Source of the DNA: Paraconiothyrium sp. Pb-2020
Taxonomy: Eukaryota > Ascomycota > Dothideomycetes > Pleosporales > Didymosphaeriaceae
NCBI GenBank assembly: GCA_022419385.1
Contig: JAJUBI010000002.1
Coordinates: 806,001-870,000 of the forward strand
Length of the DNA: 64,000 nucleotides
Direction: 5' to 3'
The notes under the pieces: model-generated
Databases searched by the model: none
Seen by the model: the letters and a program-made list of their open reading frames with translations, nothing else
Told to the model about the DNA's origin: nothing
Part shown: positions 23,659-36,504 of the stretch, one piece after another
How positions within the stretch are numbered: the first letter of the stretch is position 1
Layout: every line of letters begins with the position of its first letter
Program-made: the position numbers and the translations under genes

Positions 23659-26600
23659 GTTGCCAGCGAGATGTCGAGAGATGCTAGCGGTGAGAGAGTG
23701 TGGGATGAGGTGCGCCTATCCCGAGTGCATTAGCTGCAGATCGTCGCTTGGCGCTTGCTTCGGCCAGTCGCCTTCGACCCGCCTCTCCACGTCGCTGCAG
23801 ACCTGTCGAAAACTCCCCGTACGTGAGATCTATTCAAGGCTCACGCGCTCACCATGGTCGGGCATCCGTTCCCGGGCAACTGCCCCCGTACAGGACGCTT
23901 CGCTAGCTCGACGACGTGGCAGCGTGCGCGTGGAGAAGATGGCCGTCTCACCGGTGCGATGAAGACGGCGCCCTGTCGTCGCAGCCTGGATTTCGGTCAC
24001 TTGGGCACCTGCAGCACTCGCAGGACTTGCAGGATGCCTCTGCCAACTCGATCACGATAATCGAAACGATGCGCAGCGCCCGATACCAGGGACGGCGCCT
24101 GTTTACCGGCCGCTTCCATGTTGGGCTCCTGTCGCAGCAAGGCTCCCTGCGCCGTGGCTGCAGGAACTAGATGAGCAATCTGCTAACGTGCTCGATTATC
24201 TGCTGTGCCATCTCGGACGCCAATCGCTGCAGGCTGCCCTGTGACAGAAAAAAAAGTTTGTTGCACCCTTCGCAGGCAGGCATGCAGGCGAGGTTCTGCG
24301 CCCGGTTGAAGGACTATTGAGATGTGGTGGCAGCGCCAGTCGAAATGGCCCGCTTGCGCGCAACACACGCCGTGCAACCGCGCCGGCTCGACGTGCGCGG
24401 GTGCGAATGGTCAAGATGAAACGCACACCGGAGCATCAAGATCCAAGATGACCGTCAGCGCTTAGGGGGTGAATGCACGGCCTGGGCGGCGGCAGAGAGT
24501 CAGTCACGGGGGCCGTGGAGAGCTGCGGTGGAGGGTGACGTCCACAGAATCCACACAGAGCCAGTGACTCGGATATGGCGGGCCCGCCGACTCGGGTCTG
24601 GTGGGAGGTCACCTGCCACTGTCGAAACCGCGGGTCGCGGCGGCTGTATGCCTCAGCGTTGTCGCAGGCGCAGGCGCGGCAGAGGCTGGCCAACGCCCGG
24701 CCAGCGGTTGTGTCCACACTGTTTGCCCTCCCACCAGGCGCGACCAGGACCAGCAGCAGCGCAGCGTCATAATTACCGCTGCGCCCATCGGAGGATTCTG
24801 GCAGCAATCACGCCGCGAGGACCACCAGCCTGGCGTCGCGGTTTCGAGCCCAGAAGCCGCTAAGAACACTGGCCGTCTCACATTCTTCGACGCTAGACCG
24901 CTACCCCTGTGCATCGTGTCAATCTCGCGTGGCCCTGCAAGCAACCCCGGCTCTGCCTTGCAACAGCCAGCCTTACGTCCACACCGCCGCACTGCCGGCT
25001 CCACTCGCAGCGAAACAGCCGTTATGCTTACCCCTTTGGTCCGTCTCGCCGCGCAAACTCTCCTCGAGAGCTGCTTGCAACTGTCTTGCGACACGCGACG
25101 GAACCACTTCCGGGCCCCACGATGACGACCCGCAACCGTACAGTCTCGCTGTCGAGCAGCCCCGTCCGAGACCAACACGCAGCCGTCAGCTGATGCTATC
25201 GTGGGCCGTATCAAGGAGTCGTGGTCACTATGACGGCACAGCGCCGTGGCCAAAGCCGTAGCCTTGTTCGCCTTGGTGACCATGACAACGCGACAGGCCA
25301 CATTCGCTGCCATGAAGCTGACCGCGTGCGTGGATAATAACATGGTCGAACCAAACCAGCAGATTACGACGCGAAGTAGGGCGAGGAGACCACACGAGAG
25401 GTTCTGAATCCTCCCACGTTGGCTGACAGGAGCGCGACTCGCGTCACAGACCGACGATGCTATTTTCCATCGTCATCTGTCGCATCACGACGCATGATAA
25501 TACGCTGTTCTGTTGCCGCCGGCCGTCGTTGGGCACAATCGTCGAGTCGACCTGTCACGATACACCGCCATTTTGTACGCTGCCACGCTCCCACTTCTCT
25601 CACCACCCAACGAGGCAGCATGGTTGATTCGCGGGGCGTGCTCTTTAAACAATAAGCCGATTGCTCCGCGCTCTGACTCGCTCGCTGTCAAAGATTTCCA
25701 AGATCCTGCGCAGAGCTTGTTGCCCCTGAGCAAGCTGCAACGCCGCCGACGGTCTAGTCGAGGAGCGAATAAAGGGCCTCGGACCGTGAGAATTCATGTT
25801 TGCCCCCGGGGAAGCTGAAATAGCTTCCGTCTCCGGTTGCGGCTTCAGAGCGGCCAGAGGCGGTCGGCACGACGTTCAGTCTTTGTCAGGTAGCGGCAGG
25901 GTACCCTTGCATGATGCGTGGTGCGCTGATGGGCCTGCTGCAGCCTAGGAATCTGTCCGCTTCCGCGGGTTTTGGCTAGTCCAAGCCCACATGCTTTGCT
26001 GGGACGTGCGTGGTGATCTTCTCTTCGCGAATTTCTGTCATGCCACTTCGTCGCTCAACGCTCATACACTTTGCTACCCTGGTCCACCTTACTCGGTTGC
26101 CTCTAGCACCCCCAATGCCTTGGTTCCGCTCAAGCCGTCTATCGACCTGTGTGTTGAGAAGCTTCCATGGCCCTGGCCCACGTTCAGGGGCAGCGAGCCC
26201 AGTCTTGCCCTCATCTCGGGCACACAGGCGCGCATCCCGTTGGCTTGGAGGCACAAAGTGATGTACGGTGGTATTGGACACTGGTCCTGCGCCAGCACAG
26301 CTTTCCTGGCGCCGTACCGACGCGATTATGACCATGCTTTGTCCAAGACGTGGCTCCGCCCTGGATTACATGTGCTGGTCCTCCCGCTGTCTCTATCCGC
26401 CCATTACGACGTATCCACTTCCACAACAATCACCGCCTGCTTCCCCGTTTCCTCCCCGCCGCTATCATCCTTGTCTCTGGCAGCGGTCTACCCGCGCAAA
26501 CAGCGCCACTTAAATCTTCCACTTGTCGTATATAACTTCTGACGCCCGCCTCTATAACACACTGACCCCTTCTTAACAACCCGAAGCACTAGTGTTGTCG

Positions 26601-26716
26601 CCTGACACCTTGCATATGTATTGCTGGCCTCTGCAGCAGCTTGACATATACTCTTAGCCCTACCTCACTCTATCGCCTCACCTACTCCCTCGCCGTACAG
26701 CGTCTACACAGGCACA
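23659..26716. other. Long GC-rich intergenic region upstream of an MFS gene
   Basis: Three kilobases without a supportable gene, mostly GC-rich to about 26400, then CT-rich and lower in GC up to the MFS start. Long overlapping frames occur on both strands (for example about 244 codons on the minus strand, 24609-25343), but they overlap each other, have no motifs, and are explained by few stop codons in GC-rich DNA. It may hold the long regulatory region and 5' leader of the MFS gene, or non-coding transcripts. Confidence 0.4.
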
Positions 26717-28621
26717 ATGGCTCGCCATGGCGGGGTCTCAACCCACCCATCAGACAAGACACCATTCCCCTACAAGCAATTGGTCATACTCGGCAGGTCT
26801 ACAGTAACCCATGCAACTACTCTCAATCCTAACAGACCACAGCACTGTGCCGGATATGCGAGCCAATTGCATTCATGTCCATCTTCCCTTATGCCTACTA
26901 CATGGTCAAAGACTTCAAGATTACAGACGATGAGAGCAAGGTTTCGATGTATGTCGGCATGATCACTTCAGCCTTTGCGTTCATGGAGTGCATGAGTGGC
27001 ATTTTCTGGGGGCGGCTCAGCGATCGCATTGGGCGCAAGAAGGTTCTTCTCGGCGGGCTGTTCGGAACCGGCCTGAGCATGCTGCTGTTCGGCTTCGCAC
27101 AATCCTTGCCCGTTGCCATGTTTGCGCGGGCTCTTGGAGGAGCGCTCAATGGGTGAGGTCATTCGTGGGACCGGGTGCAGTAGCGCTCGCTAACGCAGAC
27201 GCAGGAACATCGGCGTTCTTCAGACTACCGTTGCTGAACTGGTAACTGTGGAGAAGCACCAGCGTAAGTTTATTGCCTCGGCGATCTGGGATGGTGCGCT
27301 GACTCCTGTGCACAGCGCGCGCGTATTCGATTATGCCTTCTGTTTGGTGTCTTGGGTAGGCGTTCCCCTGGATGAGGCTGCAACGCAACACTGACCGCTC
27401 TTCTGTAGCACAATATTTGGCGCGTCGCTCGGCGGAATCCTCGCCCGCCCCGCGCTATCTCTCCCTGCCTGGTTCGAGGGCACCATCTTCGAAACATTTC
27501 CGTACCTGCTTCCGAACCTTGTTTGCACAGCAGTAGTTGCGTTTGGACTAGGCGTGGGTTTCCTTTTTCTCGAGGAAACACACGAGGATCGCAAATACGA
27601 CCATGACCGCGGTACCGAACTTGGCCAGTGGCTCCTCCGCAAAGTGTGGGGACAACCCACATATGAGCCTTTGAGCGACAAGGATGCTCCTTTGGACGAG
27701 ATGAGCGCCATGTTGGGAGGTGACGACGCAGCGGCGTACAGGAGCAATACCACTTCTCCGACGTTGTGCAGCTCGCGATCATCCTTTTCCGAGCCGCCCC
27801 TTTTCTCGCTGGAGAAGGAAATCGTGCGAGCGCCAACTGTCCGCGATGCGTTTACCATGCAAACATGCTTGAACATTGTGTGCTACGGCATACTCGCATT
27901 GTAAGTGATTCTCCGATTGGCGGAAATGTCAACTGACAGCTTCTGAAGTCACACGATATCGTTGGAGCAGCTCCTCCCGATTCTCATGTCCAGAGACGAA
28001 TCCAGAGGAGAGGACCGCAATCTGCCCTTCTACTTCACTGGTGGTTTCCACCTGTCCACTCAAACTAATGGCCTTATTCTCAGCATCCAAGGTGTCTTGC
28101 AGATGTTCGCGCAGCTCATCATTTTCCCTTGGATTATCAAGAAGCTCGGAAGCCTACGGACATTCTGGCTGACCATTGCACTTTATCCGTTTCTGTACAT
28201 CATGGCACCCTACCTTGCGCTACTGCCCAAGAGTCTGCGCATTCCCGGCATCGTGTTGCTTCTTGTGTGGAAGGTAACGGCTCAAGCACTCTCCTACCCG
28301 TCCCTGGCCATCATGCTCGCCAACGCATCCCCATCCAAGAAAGTGCTAGGTACCCTGAACGGTGCTGCAGCTGCCTCCGCAAGCGTCATGAGGGGCTTTG
28401 GTCCTACGGTATCAGGCGCAGTCGACTCGGTCGGTGTGCAGATCGGCATGTCGGGTCTAGCATGGTGGACCATTGCAGGTGTCGCCATCATCGGCTGGGC
28501 ACCGGGATTCGCGATGCGAGAGAAGCGCAAGATCACCGAAGACGAAGAAGCTGGTTCAGACACCGATTCCGTTCTCACCCTCGCGCTGGACGGAGAGGCT
28601 GACGAACGGCTTCCCAAATAG
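26717..28621 (+). CDS. Major facilitator superfamily transporter (DHA1-like)
   Basis: Twelve-helix proton-coupled transporter of fungal multidrug/solute type; substrate unknown. Six exons (26717-26792, 26843-27152, 27205-27263, 27316-27355, 27409-27900, 27949-28621) give 549 residues, and all joins restore family sequence. Seen: YKQLVILALCRICEPIAFMSIFPY, motif A GRLSDRIGRKKVLL, GALNGNIGVLQTTVAELVT, and PSVWCLGTIFGASLGG (motif C-like region). A long cytosolic loop between TM6 and TM7 is acidic and Ser-rich, and the tail is acidic. The first intron (26793-26842) starts with GC instead of GT: the only join that gives the conserved LALCRICEP run is CTC-G to CA-CTG. Introns of 50-63 bp crowd the 5' half. 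The start codon is the first ATG in frame. Confidence 0.9.
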
Positions 28622-29847
28622 CAGCACACGACCACACATGACGAAAACTATTTACATCTCGCGCTTTTAGCATCGGCGTTCATGCTTTTCATTACCAAGT
28701 ACCGGATATTAATACCAGCTCCATGGACACATTTTTCACTTTCATCTAGAAGGAATAGGCCTCGGCCCGGCGTTTTTCTTACGGGCGGCACTTTGTAGAC
28801 AGATGCAATGTATCAGGGAGGATCTTGCGGGACAGCATTTACTAGAGAGGTTAACAGGCGAACATACACAAAACAGGCTGCTCCTCGAAGCAAGCCCGGC
28901 TTGGCATGCAAAAGAAGGATCTCACAATACCCAGGCAGTTTGGTTGAGTCCAGACTGTCCAGTTTCTGTTTTTAGATAGAAGGATCGCTCAAGCGCAATT
29001 CAATACCTCCTTTGTGTTATTACTATATCCGAGCTTCTTTTCAAACTCACTTCAGGGTCCTGTGACGGGCTGGGAAGACGGGCCCGCCGAGAGCAACTGA
29101 CTCGCAGACGTTTATGACAGTAAATCGCGGTGAGACGAAGGGCCACGGACACGTCAGGATGTGTGGAGTGAGGCTTTCGAGGCCATGTAGGATGTAGAAT
29201 GATCCAGGATGGGCAAACGCCGCAGCCGTTTGGGGCATGTCTTCGCTTATTTCGCGAGTAGAGAGGGCCAAAGTGCCGTCCCATAGTTTCGGCTCCTGTC
29301 TGATCGGTGTGCGTGGGTTGCAGGGAGCCACGGTCCGAGTCAGGCATGTCATCGCCTGGTTCACGCACGAGACATGGGGCGAACAGGTCGGCCAGTTGTG
29401 CAATCGTACATCCAAAGTGTCGCTTGAGGATGCGATGGAGGCAGACAGACTCGACTTTGGGGCGAGCTAACAAGCCGCGTCTCTGGCTTTCGAGGGACAC
29501 GGCGCGCGAGGTCACATGGCCGGCGGCGAGCCCTCTGGAGCGCTGAGTGGACGGAGATGGGGGTTGCCTCGGCTGGTTTGCGCCCCTCCGCCGTGAGCGA
29601 GCACAGGTCGCTGATAAGAGATGCAGCCATCCACTAGCCTCCTCCCCACACTGCCTTCTCGTTGCTTGTGGCCGCGCAGATGGAATCATCCCGCGTACTG
29701 TTCCTCCACGCCGCGCGTTCGCACCCCCGTCATCGTCGCTTACTCCTCCAGCCTTGAGAGCGCATGTCCGGTGCGGGGCTGGACTACCTGAGCTCCCGCC
29801 GACCGCGATTCTTGGAGTAGCGCCCGCGAGCCCTGCGATGCGCCCTG
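28622..29847. other. Intergenic region upstream of the Zn2Cys6 regulator
   Basis: A 1.2-kb spacer between two genes on the same strand. It should contain the MFS terminator on the left and the regulator's promoter and leader on the right. The right half is GC-rich, with stop-poor overlapping frames but no recognisable domain. Confidence 0.4.
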
Positions 29848-32800
29848 ATGACGGGACTCAAGCGCGCCCACGATGAGTCTTCTCACGATGGAGACGGCGC
29901 CTCTCCCCACGAAGCACCTGCGACCGTGAAGCCGCCCTCGCCTGCCCAGACCGCGTCGTCAGCCTCCTCCTTCCGGAACGTCTCTGCCTGCAACAGGTCT
30001 GTGCCCTCCTCTTCCGCCATGCGCCGGCCATCTGTCTGTGACCATGTACGATATAGAACGTTCGGCTTACGTGGACTGTGTGCAGATGTCGCCTGAGGAA
30101 GAACCGCTGCGACCAGCGCCTCCCGTCCTGTGCTGCGTGCGACAAGGCAAGCCAGAAATGTGTGGGCTACGACCCCATCACCAAACGCGAAATCCCTCGA
30201 AGGTGCGTCGCAAGCCTCACTTGCCAATTGCGCTGGAATTGGCCCAATGCCTTCCCCCGGACCAATATACTAGCATGCCACCTCTAGCCCCCGTACGCTA
30301 ATTTATCCCAGTTATGTCTACTACCTGGAGACACGAGTCGCGTATCTGGAGTCACTGCTGCAAGGCAATTCCATCACATTCGCTGCCGCTGAACAGTTCA
30401 ACCCGAGCTCCCAGACCGCCCATGGCTCCGCGTCGAGGCCACCGTCAGCCACCGGCGCACCGCAACAACACAATGGGACACCAATCACACCAACTGGTCT
30501 CACCAAGGAGGAACAGGATCGCAATGATCGCGAGAAGCTCACGAAGCTGGTGTCAAATATTGGCATGGTGTCAGTGCAGGGTGCAAGCGATCCCCGCTTC
30601 TTAGGATCAACATCGGGCATATCCTTTGCCAGGGTTGTTTTCGCGGCCGTGAAAAGTTCGGTTTCGGGATCATCATCTGAGCGTGGGAGTCAAAGAGGTA
30701 GTAAACAACTGACCACGAACGTAGCAGATGGCGGTACCTCTATGCGAGATAGCTTCTTTGGTCTTCACACCAAACCGATATTTCAGCAAGCCCCCTTTCC
30801 CGAGCGCGAACTCGGCGCTCGTTTGGTGGATCTCTACTTCGAACACGCAAACCCGCAGATCCCAATCTTGCACCGGGGCGAGTTCATGGAACTCTTTGAG
30901 CGAGTGTACTCGTCTGGCGGAGGCCAAAGAACATCACGCGAGTCATACATGCTCAATATCGTGTTTGCTATCGGAGCCGGCATTATCATGGGCAGCTCGG
31001 ACTCTGGCGATTCGCCCGTATCCGATAGTGCACCAACCAAATCTAAGCCGATGTCGCCTCCTTCCAACAAGAAGCGGCGACTTGCAGGCTATCAGCACCA
31101 ACCCGAGGAGTACCACGCCTCAGCAATAACACACTTGGAGAATTTCCTTGGCAGCACACCGGCTGCGGACCGACCCGATGGCTTCGGTGGGGGCTTGGAA
31201 GAATTGCAGGCCGTGTTGCTTCTTGCAGGTTTCGCGCTGTTGCGTCCTGTTGCCCCAGGTCTATGGTATATCGTCGGGGTTGCTGTTCGGTTGGGCGTCG
31301 ATCTTGGGTTACATTATGAAGATGGGGTAGGCATTGACGGCTTTGGGTCGGAAGATCAACCTCCCGGGAAATCGGAATTGAAAGAGGAAGAAGATACCAC
31401 CGCGGGTGCAACAACTGGGAAGGTTGATGCCAGGGAGCGTGGCCGCAGAGAGTGGGTTCGTGACCTCCGGCGAAGACTTTGGTGGTGTGTATATTCTTTC
31501 GACAGACTGGTCAGTACATGCGTCGGTCGACCCTTCGGGATTACTGACCAGGTTGTTACAACGGAATTCCCGTCGATGCTTGATGATCGCTATATCACCA
31601 AGGAAGGTTTCTTGGATTCACCCGACCATTTGCGAAGTCCCAGCTACAAGGTCGTGGCGTATCACTATTTTCGGCTCAGGTTGCTCCAGTCAGAAATCCT
31701 CCAAGTGTTACAGCATCGACAGGCCCAACAAGCAAGGGCGAATGGCACGAACCAGGGCAATCAGTATATGCACACGAAACTTCCCTCGCCGTTTTTAGCC
31801 AACTTTAGTTCGTTTCGAAGATGGCGTGTGGATATCGATAGGCGCCTCCTAGAATGGAAAGACTCGGCGCCGACTCAACAAGATGCTGGTGTTCAGTTTT
31901 CCCCGCTCTTTTTGGAACTCAACTACTGGCAAGCGATCATCATGCTGTATCGGCAAAGTCTGGTGGTTCCAACAGGGCTCGCAGGTGAACTCGGCAGCAC
32001 CAACAGTGAGGTGGGAAGCCCATCGGTAATCAGTCTCGACGAGAGAGAAGACGAGGAGCTTGTCTTCTTGAAGGTCGCGGAAGCCGGACAGAAGGTGCTC
32101 AAGCTGTATCGACAACTACATCGCGTGCGCTTAGTGAACTACACGTTTTTGGCTACACATCATCTATTCATGGCCGGCAAGTCTTATCACTACCCTTGCA
32201 TTACCGGAGCTAACTCATTCAGGGATATCATTCCTGTACGCTGTGTGGCACTCTCCTGCTGTACGCAGTCTCTTAGTAAGTTTTGCGCCCCGATGTTGTG
32301 GCACCTGCTTGCATCAAGACTTATACTGATCTACACTCAACAGTCTCTCGATGATGTCGACTTTACCGTTCTAGCCGCGACATCCGTGCTTGGCGACCTG
32401 ATCGAAAAGTGCCCACCTGCAGAAGCATGCCGTGACGCTTTCGACCGCATGAGTAAAGCGACTATCCAGATGTGCATGTCGACCACAGGTTTTGGGCCGC
32501 AAGCACTGCGACCACCGCATCCCGGACGATCGTCTCAATCACCGAGCACAGCATATCCGCCTGCGTCGGATACAGATACAGAAATGTCAGGGTATCAAGC
32601 AACAGGGTACTTCCCACAAGCGCGTCGGCCCATACCCCGCTTCGACATGAACCTAAAAGACCTATTTTCAGAAGACGAAACAGATAGGCGTTCGTTCAGC
32701 CGCATATCAAATCAAGTGGGTAGTATGCGCCCACCGCCTCCGCCCCAACAAGTAAAGCAGGAACATCAGCAAATGCAACCGTTCACCACCGATCTCAAAA

Positions 32801-33258
32801 TCTCCCCACAGATGCGCTCGCACAGTCACCAGCAGCAACACCAACAAGGCTACTCCTTTCCCCATCAGAACCTCGCCTCTCCCCAACACCAACACCAACA
32901 CCAACAACCCTACACACCCACATCTACAACAACCACAGTCTCCCCTCTAATGTCTCACACACCCAACCCCAACCTGGGTTCGCCCTACCAACTTACGAAT
33001 CAACTCCCTTATAACACTTTCGCGCAGAACATCACGTCCGCGTATCCAGATCTGGGCACCTTCAACGATCTCGACTTCCTTGATTCGTTCCCAGTGCAGG
33101 GGACGAGCAGCAACCCCAACGTTACCGATGCCGCGGGGCCGCTGCAGGATTTGGGATTCGGGATGGGATTCGGAGACGGGACGCATGATTGGAGTGATGG
33201 GAATGGGTTGGATCTTTTTGATGGGTTTTTCTTCGGAGGCGGGCCGGGAAATGGGTAG
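29848..33258 (+). CDS. Zn2Cys6 fungal-specific transcription factor
   Basis: DNA-binding regulator. Proposed exons 29848-29996, 30086-30202, 30312-32176, 32223-32275 and 32344-33258 give 1032 residues. The zinc cluster is created by splicing: Cys48-x2-Cys51-x6-Cys58-x6-Cys65-x2-Cys68-x6-Cys75, followed by VGYDPITKREIPRSYVYYLETRVAYLESLL (linker and coiled coil). The fungal_trans middle homology region includes LVDLYFEHANPQIPILHRGEF and RRLWWCVYSFDRLVS. The C-terminal 300 residues are Gln/His/Pro-rich (a CAACAC-repeat tract near 32890) and end in an acidic/Gly/Phe tail. The last two introns (32177-32222, starting GC; 32276-32343) sum to 114 bp with no stop, so the frame looks uninterrupted; splicing restores GISFLYAVWHSPAVRSLLSLDDVDF. 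The target pathway is not evident. Confidence 0.9.
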
Positions 33259-33921
33259 GAAGGCTGAGGACTTTGATATCTGTTTCCCTCGTATATATGA
33301 GAGTCGGAATGAGATTGGGCGGAAGAGTGTGTGTATGCGGCTTAGGCTTTTCTTGTGTATAATTGCGCTGTGTGAGTCGGGCGCTTAATGCTCTGTGGGT
33401 TATATAGATTCCCCCTACTTGTTGATAGTAGCAAGCATGTCTGATTGACAAGATCGTCTTCCATGCAGTCCAGCGATGTTCTTGATAGGTGACTTGTTGC
33501 CGGTGATCTCGGCCCTTCCGTACGTACAGGCGAGGGCCTCATGCTTCTGCGCTTGCTCTTTCTCAATGTGTCTATGGCGTCTGATCCCCTGCACATTTCT
33601 TGAAGCGAAATTGAAATATACTGTGACATTGCTATCTGCTTGGTGCTTGCGACCGTAGCGCTAGGCTCTCTGAAGGACCATGAGGACTGAAAAGATGCGT
33701 GAGGAAATTGAGTATCGCTCGCGCGTCATCGCGTTATCGATATAGAGCACTCAATGGGCTTCCGCATCCTGAATTCATTTAATACTTGATCAGCAGGCAG
33801 GTACGAGAAGGGGGCTTGACCTGGTGAGGCTCCTCCCACTCGGAAGTCCTCCAGTTGCTCTAGACGGTCGAGGACGTCCTAGTATCTAAACATCTCCACG
33901 ACGAACGGTTTGGGGACTAGC

Positions 33922-34193
33922 ATGTTGGGGTTGTCGCTCGCGCAATACTTTGAGCTGTCCGATTCACTGGTCACACTAATGGGCACCGTCGCTGTGATCG
34001 CGGTCTATCTGGCCACTGTACGTATTTGACTCAGCTCAGTCTATCACGGATTTGGCCTTTGTCTTTTCAGAAACTCGTCTTCAAGATATTGGGAAGTAAG
34101 GAGCTGGATGGTACAGTTCCTGGACTAGGTTCCTTCACTTATGGCTACAGATCAGGAGACGGCTTGCCCTGCTATCGGACACTAATCGATTAG
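33922..34193 (+). CDS. Possible small membrane-anchored protein or N-terminal gene fragment
   Basis: ATG at 33922 opens 32 codons with a hydrophobic anchor (LVTLMGTVAVIAVYLAT), then a good GTACGT donor (34018) and a TTTTCAG acceptor (34070), and 40 further codons to a TAG at 34191-34193, giving 72 residues. A hydrophobic anchor followed by a basic/Gly/Pro segment resembles the N-terminus of a microsomal cytochrome P450, but no P450 body or heme motif follows. Either a small protein or the surviving start of a lost gene. Confidence 0.3.
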
Positions 34194-36339
34194 CTCCTCA
34201 CTGCAGCATTCCGTTGCATCGGTGGCATTGAGCATATGCGGGTTCGCTCAATCCGTCACCAAATAAAATTGGATACCCTTCTAGCTCTTGAGTTCAAAAG
34301 GAAGGTATATTTGACCGAAGATGTAGAGTTCGGTTTCGATTTCGGTTTCGGTCAAGCTTTACGCAGCATCCTAATCCGCGTTCCGTTCATCATGTGAATC
34401 CCCTTCCTCGGAGCATAGAACTGCCTCTTTCCTTGATATATGCGCTAGGTCATCTGCCTGTAAATGGCCTAACGCGTCCTGTCGGAACGTGAAATTTGCT
34501 ATTTCGGACGTCAAGGTCGTCAAACGAGGGGAGCACTACAATCTCTACGCGAATGTCTTCATTCTATCACGATGGCATGGTTCGAATGTTTAATAGCGGA
34601 TGATTCCTCGATGGTTATTGTGTGGTGTGTCCTCCGTATGTGCCATGTAGGAATGGCCCCTTGCGGGCGGGTTGATTGAGGGTTTCATCCTGTAGTTGAC
34701 CCATTGAGTGGACTCAATATTGGCGTGGGTGGAATCACGGCTTTGTATGTCCCACTGAACTCTGACTGTGCCTGCTTACATCACTGAGGTGTAGTGACAT
34801 TAGCTTTATGTGACGACTTTCGCCCACAGTGAATGAAGCTTTAGATCAGGATTGTTGGCGGCAGCCTCTATTTGTGGTAAGATTGAATATTGACGATACA
34901 GTCAATATGCATGTTTGAATATCCGCTACAGGGCAGGAGTAAGTTACCCAAGGCACACAATTCTACAGTACTTACTAATGATGGTGAATAGTAAGACGAT
35001 AGCCCGCCTTGGTCTCAACGGGGGAGATACCGTACCAACAGAGATCGAAATTTCCGACCGACCTCTGTGCGCGGTCAATGAGCTCTTCATATAATCTGAA
35101 GGTCAAGCTCCTTTTGCCCAAAATGATATAAAGACATACTCGAGCTTTGATGTTGACTCAGGGCTTACTATTGCATAAATACAGAACTTTGAACGTGTTG
35201 GTTTTTCCTTCACGGTTCGCAGCTCCTTACACTGGTCGTTTCGCTTTGCTTGAACCTTGCGCCTTTCCTCGCCCATTTAAGAATAAGTAGCCAACATTTA
35301 GTACTGTTTTTAAAAGTTGGTATTGGCTCCTGGTCTGGAAGTAATACGGATATCTACACGTACCTAAACACGACCAAATTTATGCAATAAGGATATCCCT
35401 ACCTAAACATGACTTGCATGGGAAAAATGGTAAATAGGGATAGGATGTACCCGATTTTCACAAAGGTATGTAGTTGCATAATTTAGGTACAGAATCTGAC
35501 CATAGTGGCCTCGTTGATCCATCATGCCGACCGTACTCAGCTTTGAACTTCGACAATTGCCAATGTTCTAAGATGCTGTGCCTGCACGATCGGATGAAAC
35601 CACAAGCAGCGCTTCGTCCTCAGGCTATATCCATTCATGGACGCACGCCCGAATGTTCTCTCGTGTTTACCCGTACCGCCGGGCCTCTCCCGTCAAATAA
35701 GATCACCCAGTGATGCGCTTCATCAAGTCAACCATGCATGAAATCGGAAGGAGAATGTTTGTGTCGCAGACTGGTTCTGCAGGAGTCAATCTCTAACTCA
35801 GAATATTCCATTCTGGTCCTCAGCACTTGCGAGCGGACAGCATCCCATGAAAGTGCGTGATCAAGACACCGTGTGACGACTTTTAGAGCTCCATCGTGGT
35901 GTCGAAAGGGCAGCGTGCACGCCAGTACTGTTGGTAGAGAAGTGCCTCTCTAGAGTCGCACTCTTCCTAATACAGCTGGACTGCTTGACCATTTCCCGTC
36001 TCGGCCTATCTCTCACATCAGCGCCAGTCTGAGAGACACCGCATCCTAGTACAAACCTTTGCCTGCCAACACTAAAATGAAGGAGGACTTGGTAAACTAT
36101 CCGACCCTTCAATCATCCGGTTGAAACTCACAACTTGGCCGCCGTGGCAAGAAACCCGCGTAACTGCATGGATCTCATCAACTAGATCCTAATAGCAGTG
36201 TTTCCTTCTGTGAAACACAGTCTAACCATCCGATGATGCGGCGCCATCAGGTCTGCTACGAAGCAGAATTCCCTTCAGACTAGACATGCACTATTGATAG
36301 AGTGTAATTGTGAGCTTTCCATAATAGTATAGAAAATGA

Positions 36340-36504
36340 TCATCCAACATCTTCGCCAAAGCTATCATAGACAGACCAGAAGCTCGCGAGGAGATCTTGT
36401 TGGCTGGCGGAGAGGTCTCCGTGATTGAAGCTTCGGGAGAAGCCTTGCATTAGTGTTAGCGATCTTCCTTCTTCGTTCCCTGCTCCTGTATTCCACCTAG
36501 ACAT
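36340..36504 (-). pseudogene. Short ORF resembling the C-terminus of a lost gene
   Basis: A 54-codon minus-strand frame ends with FNHGDLSASQQDLLASFW and an acidic tail before TGA. It has a protein-like mix of residues but starts abruptly, and the DNA upstream (to about 37000) is AT-rich and stop-laden. It is called a possible remnant only because it stands out from the surrounding noise; no family is recognised. Confidence 0.2.

Noticed and set aside
24609..25343. 244-codon minus-strand open frame (and a 174-codon plus-strand one overlapping it)
   Set aside because: GC-rich DNA with few stops, mutual overlap, no family motifs, Arg/Ala/Cys-rich random-looking composition.
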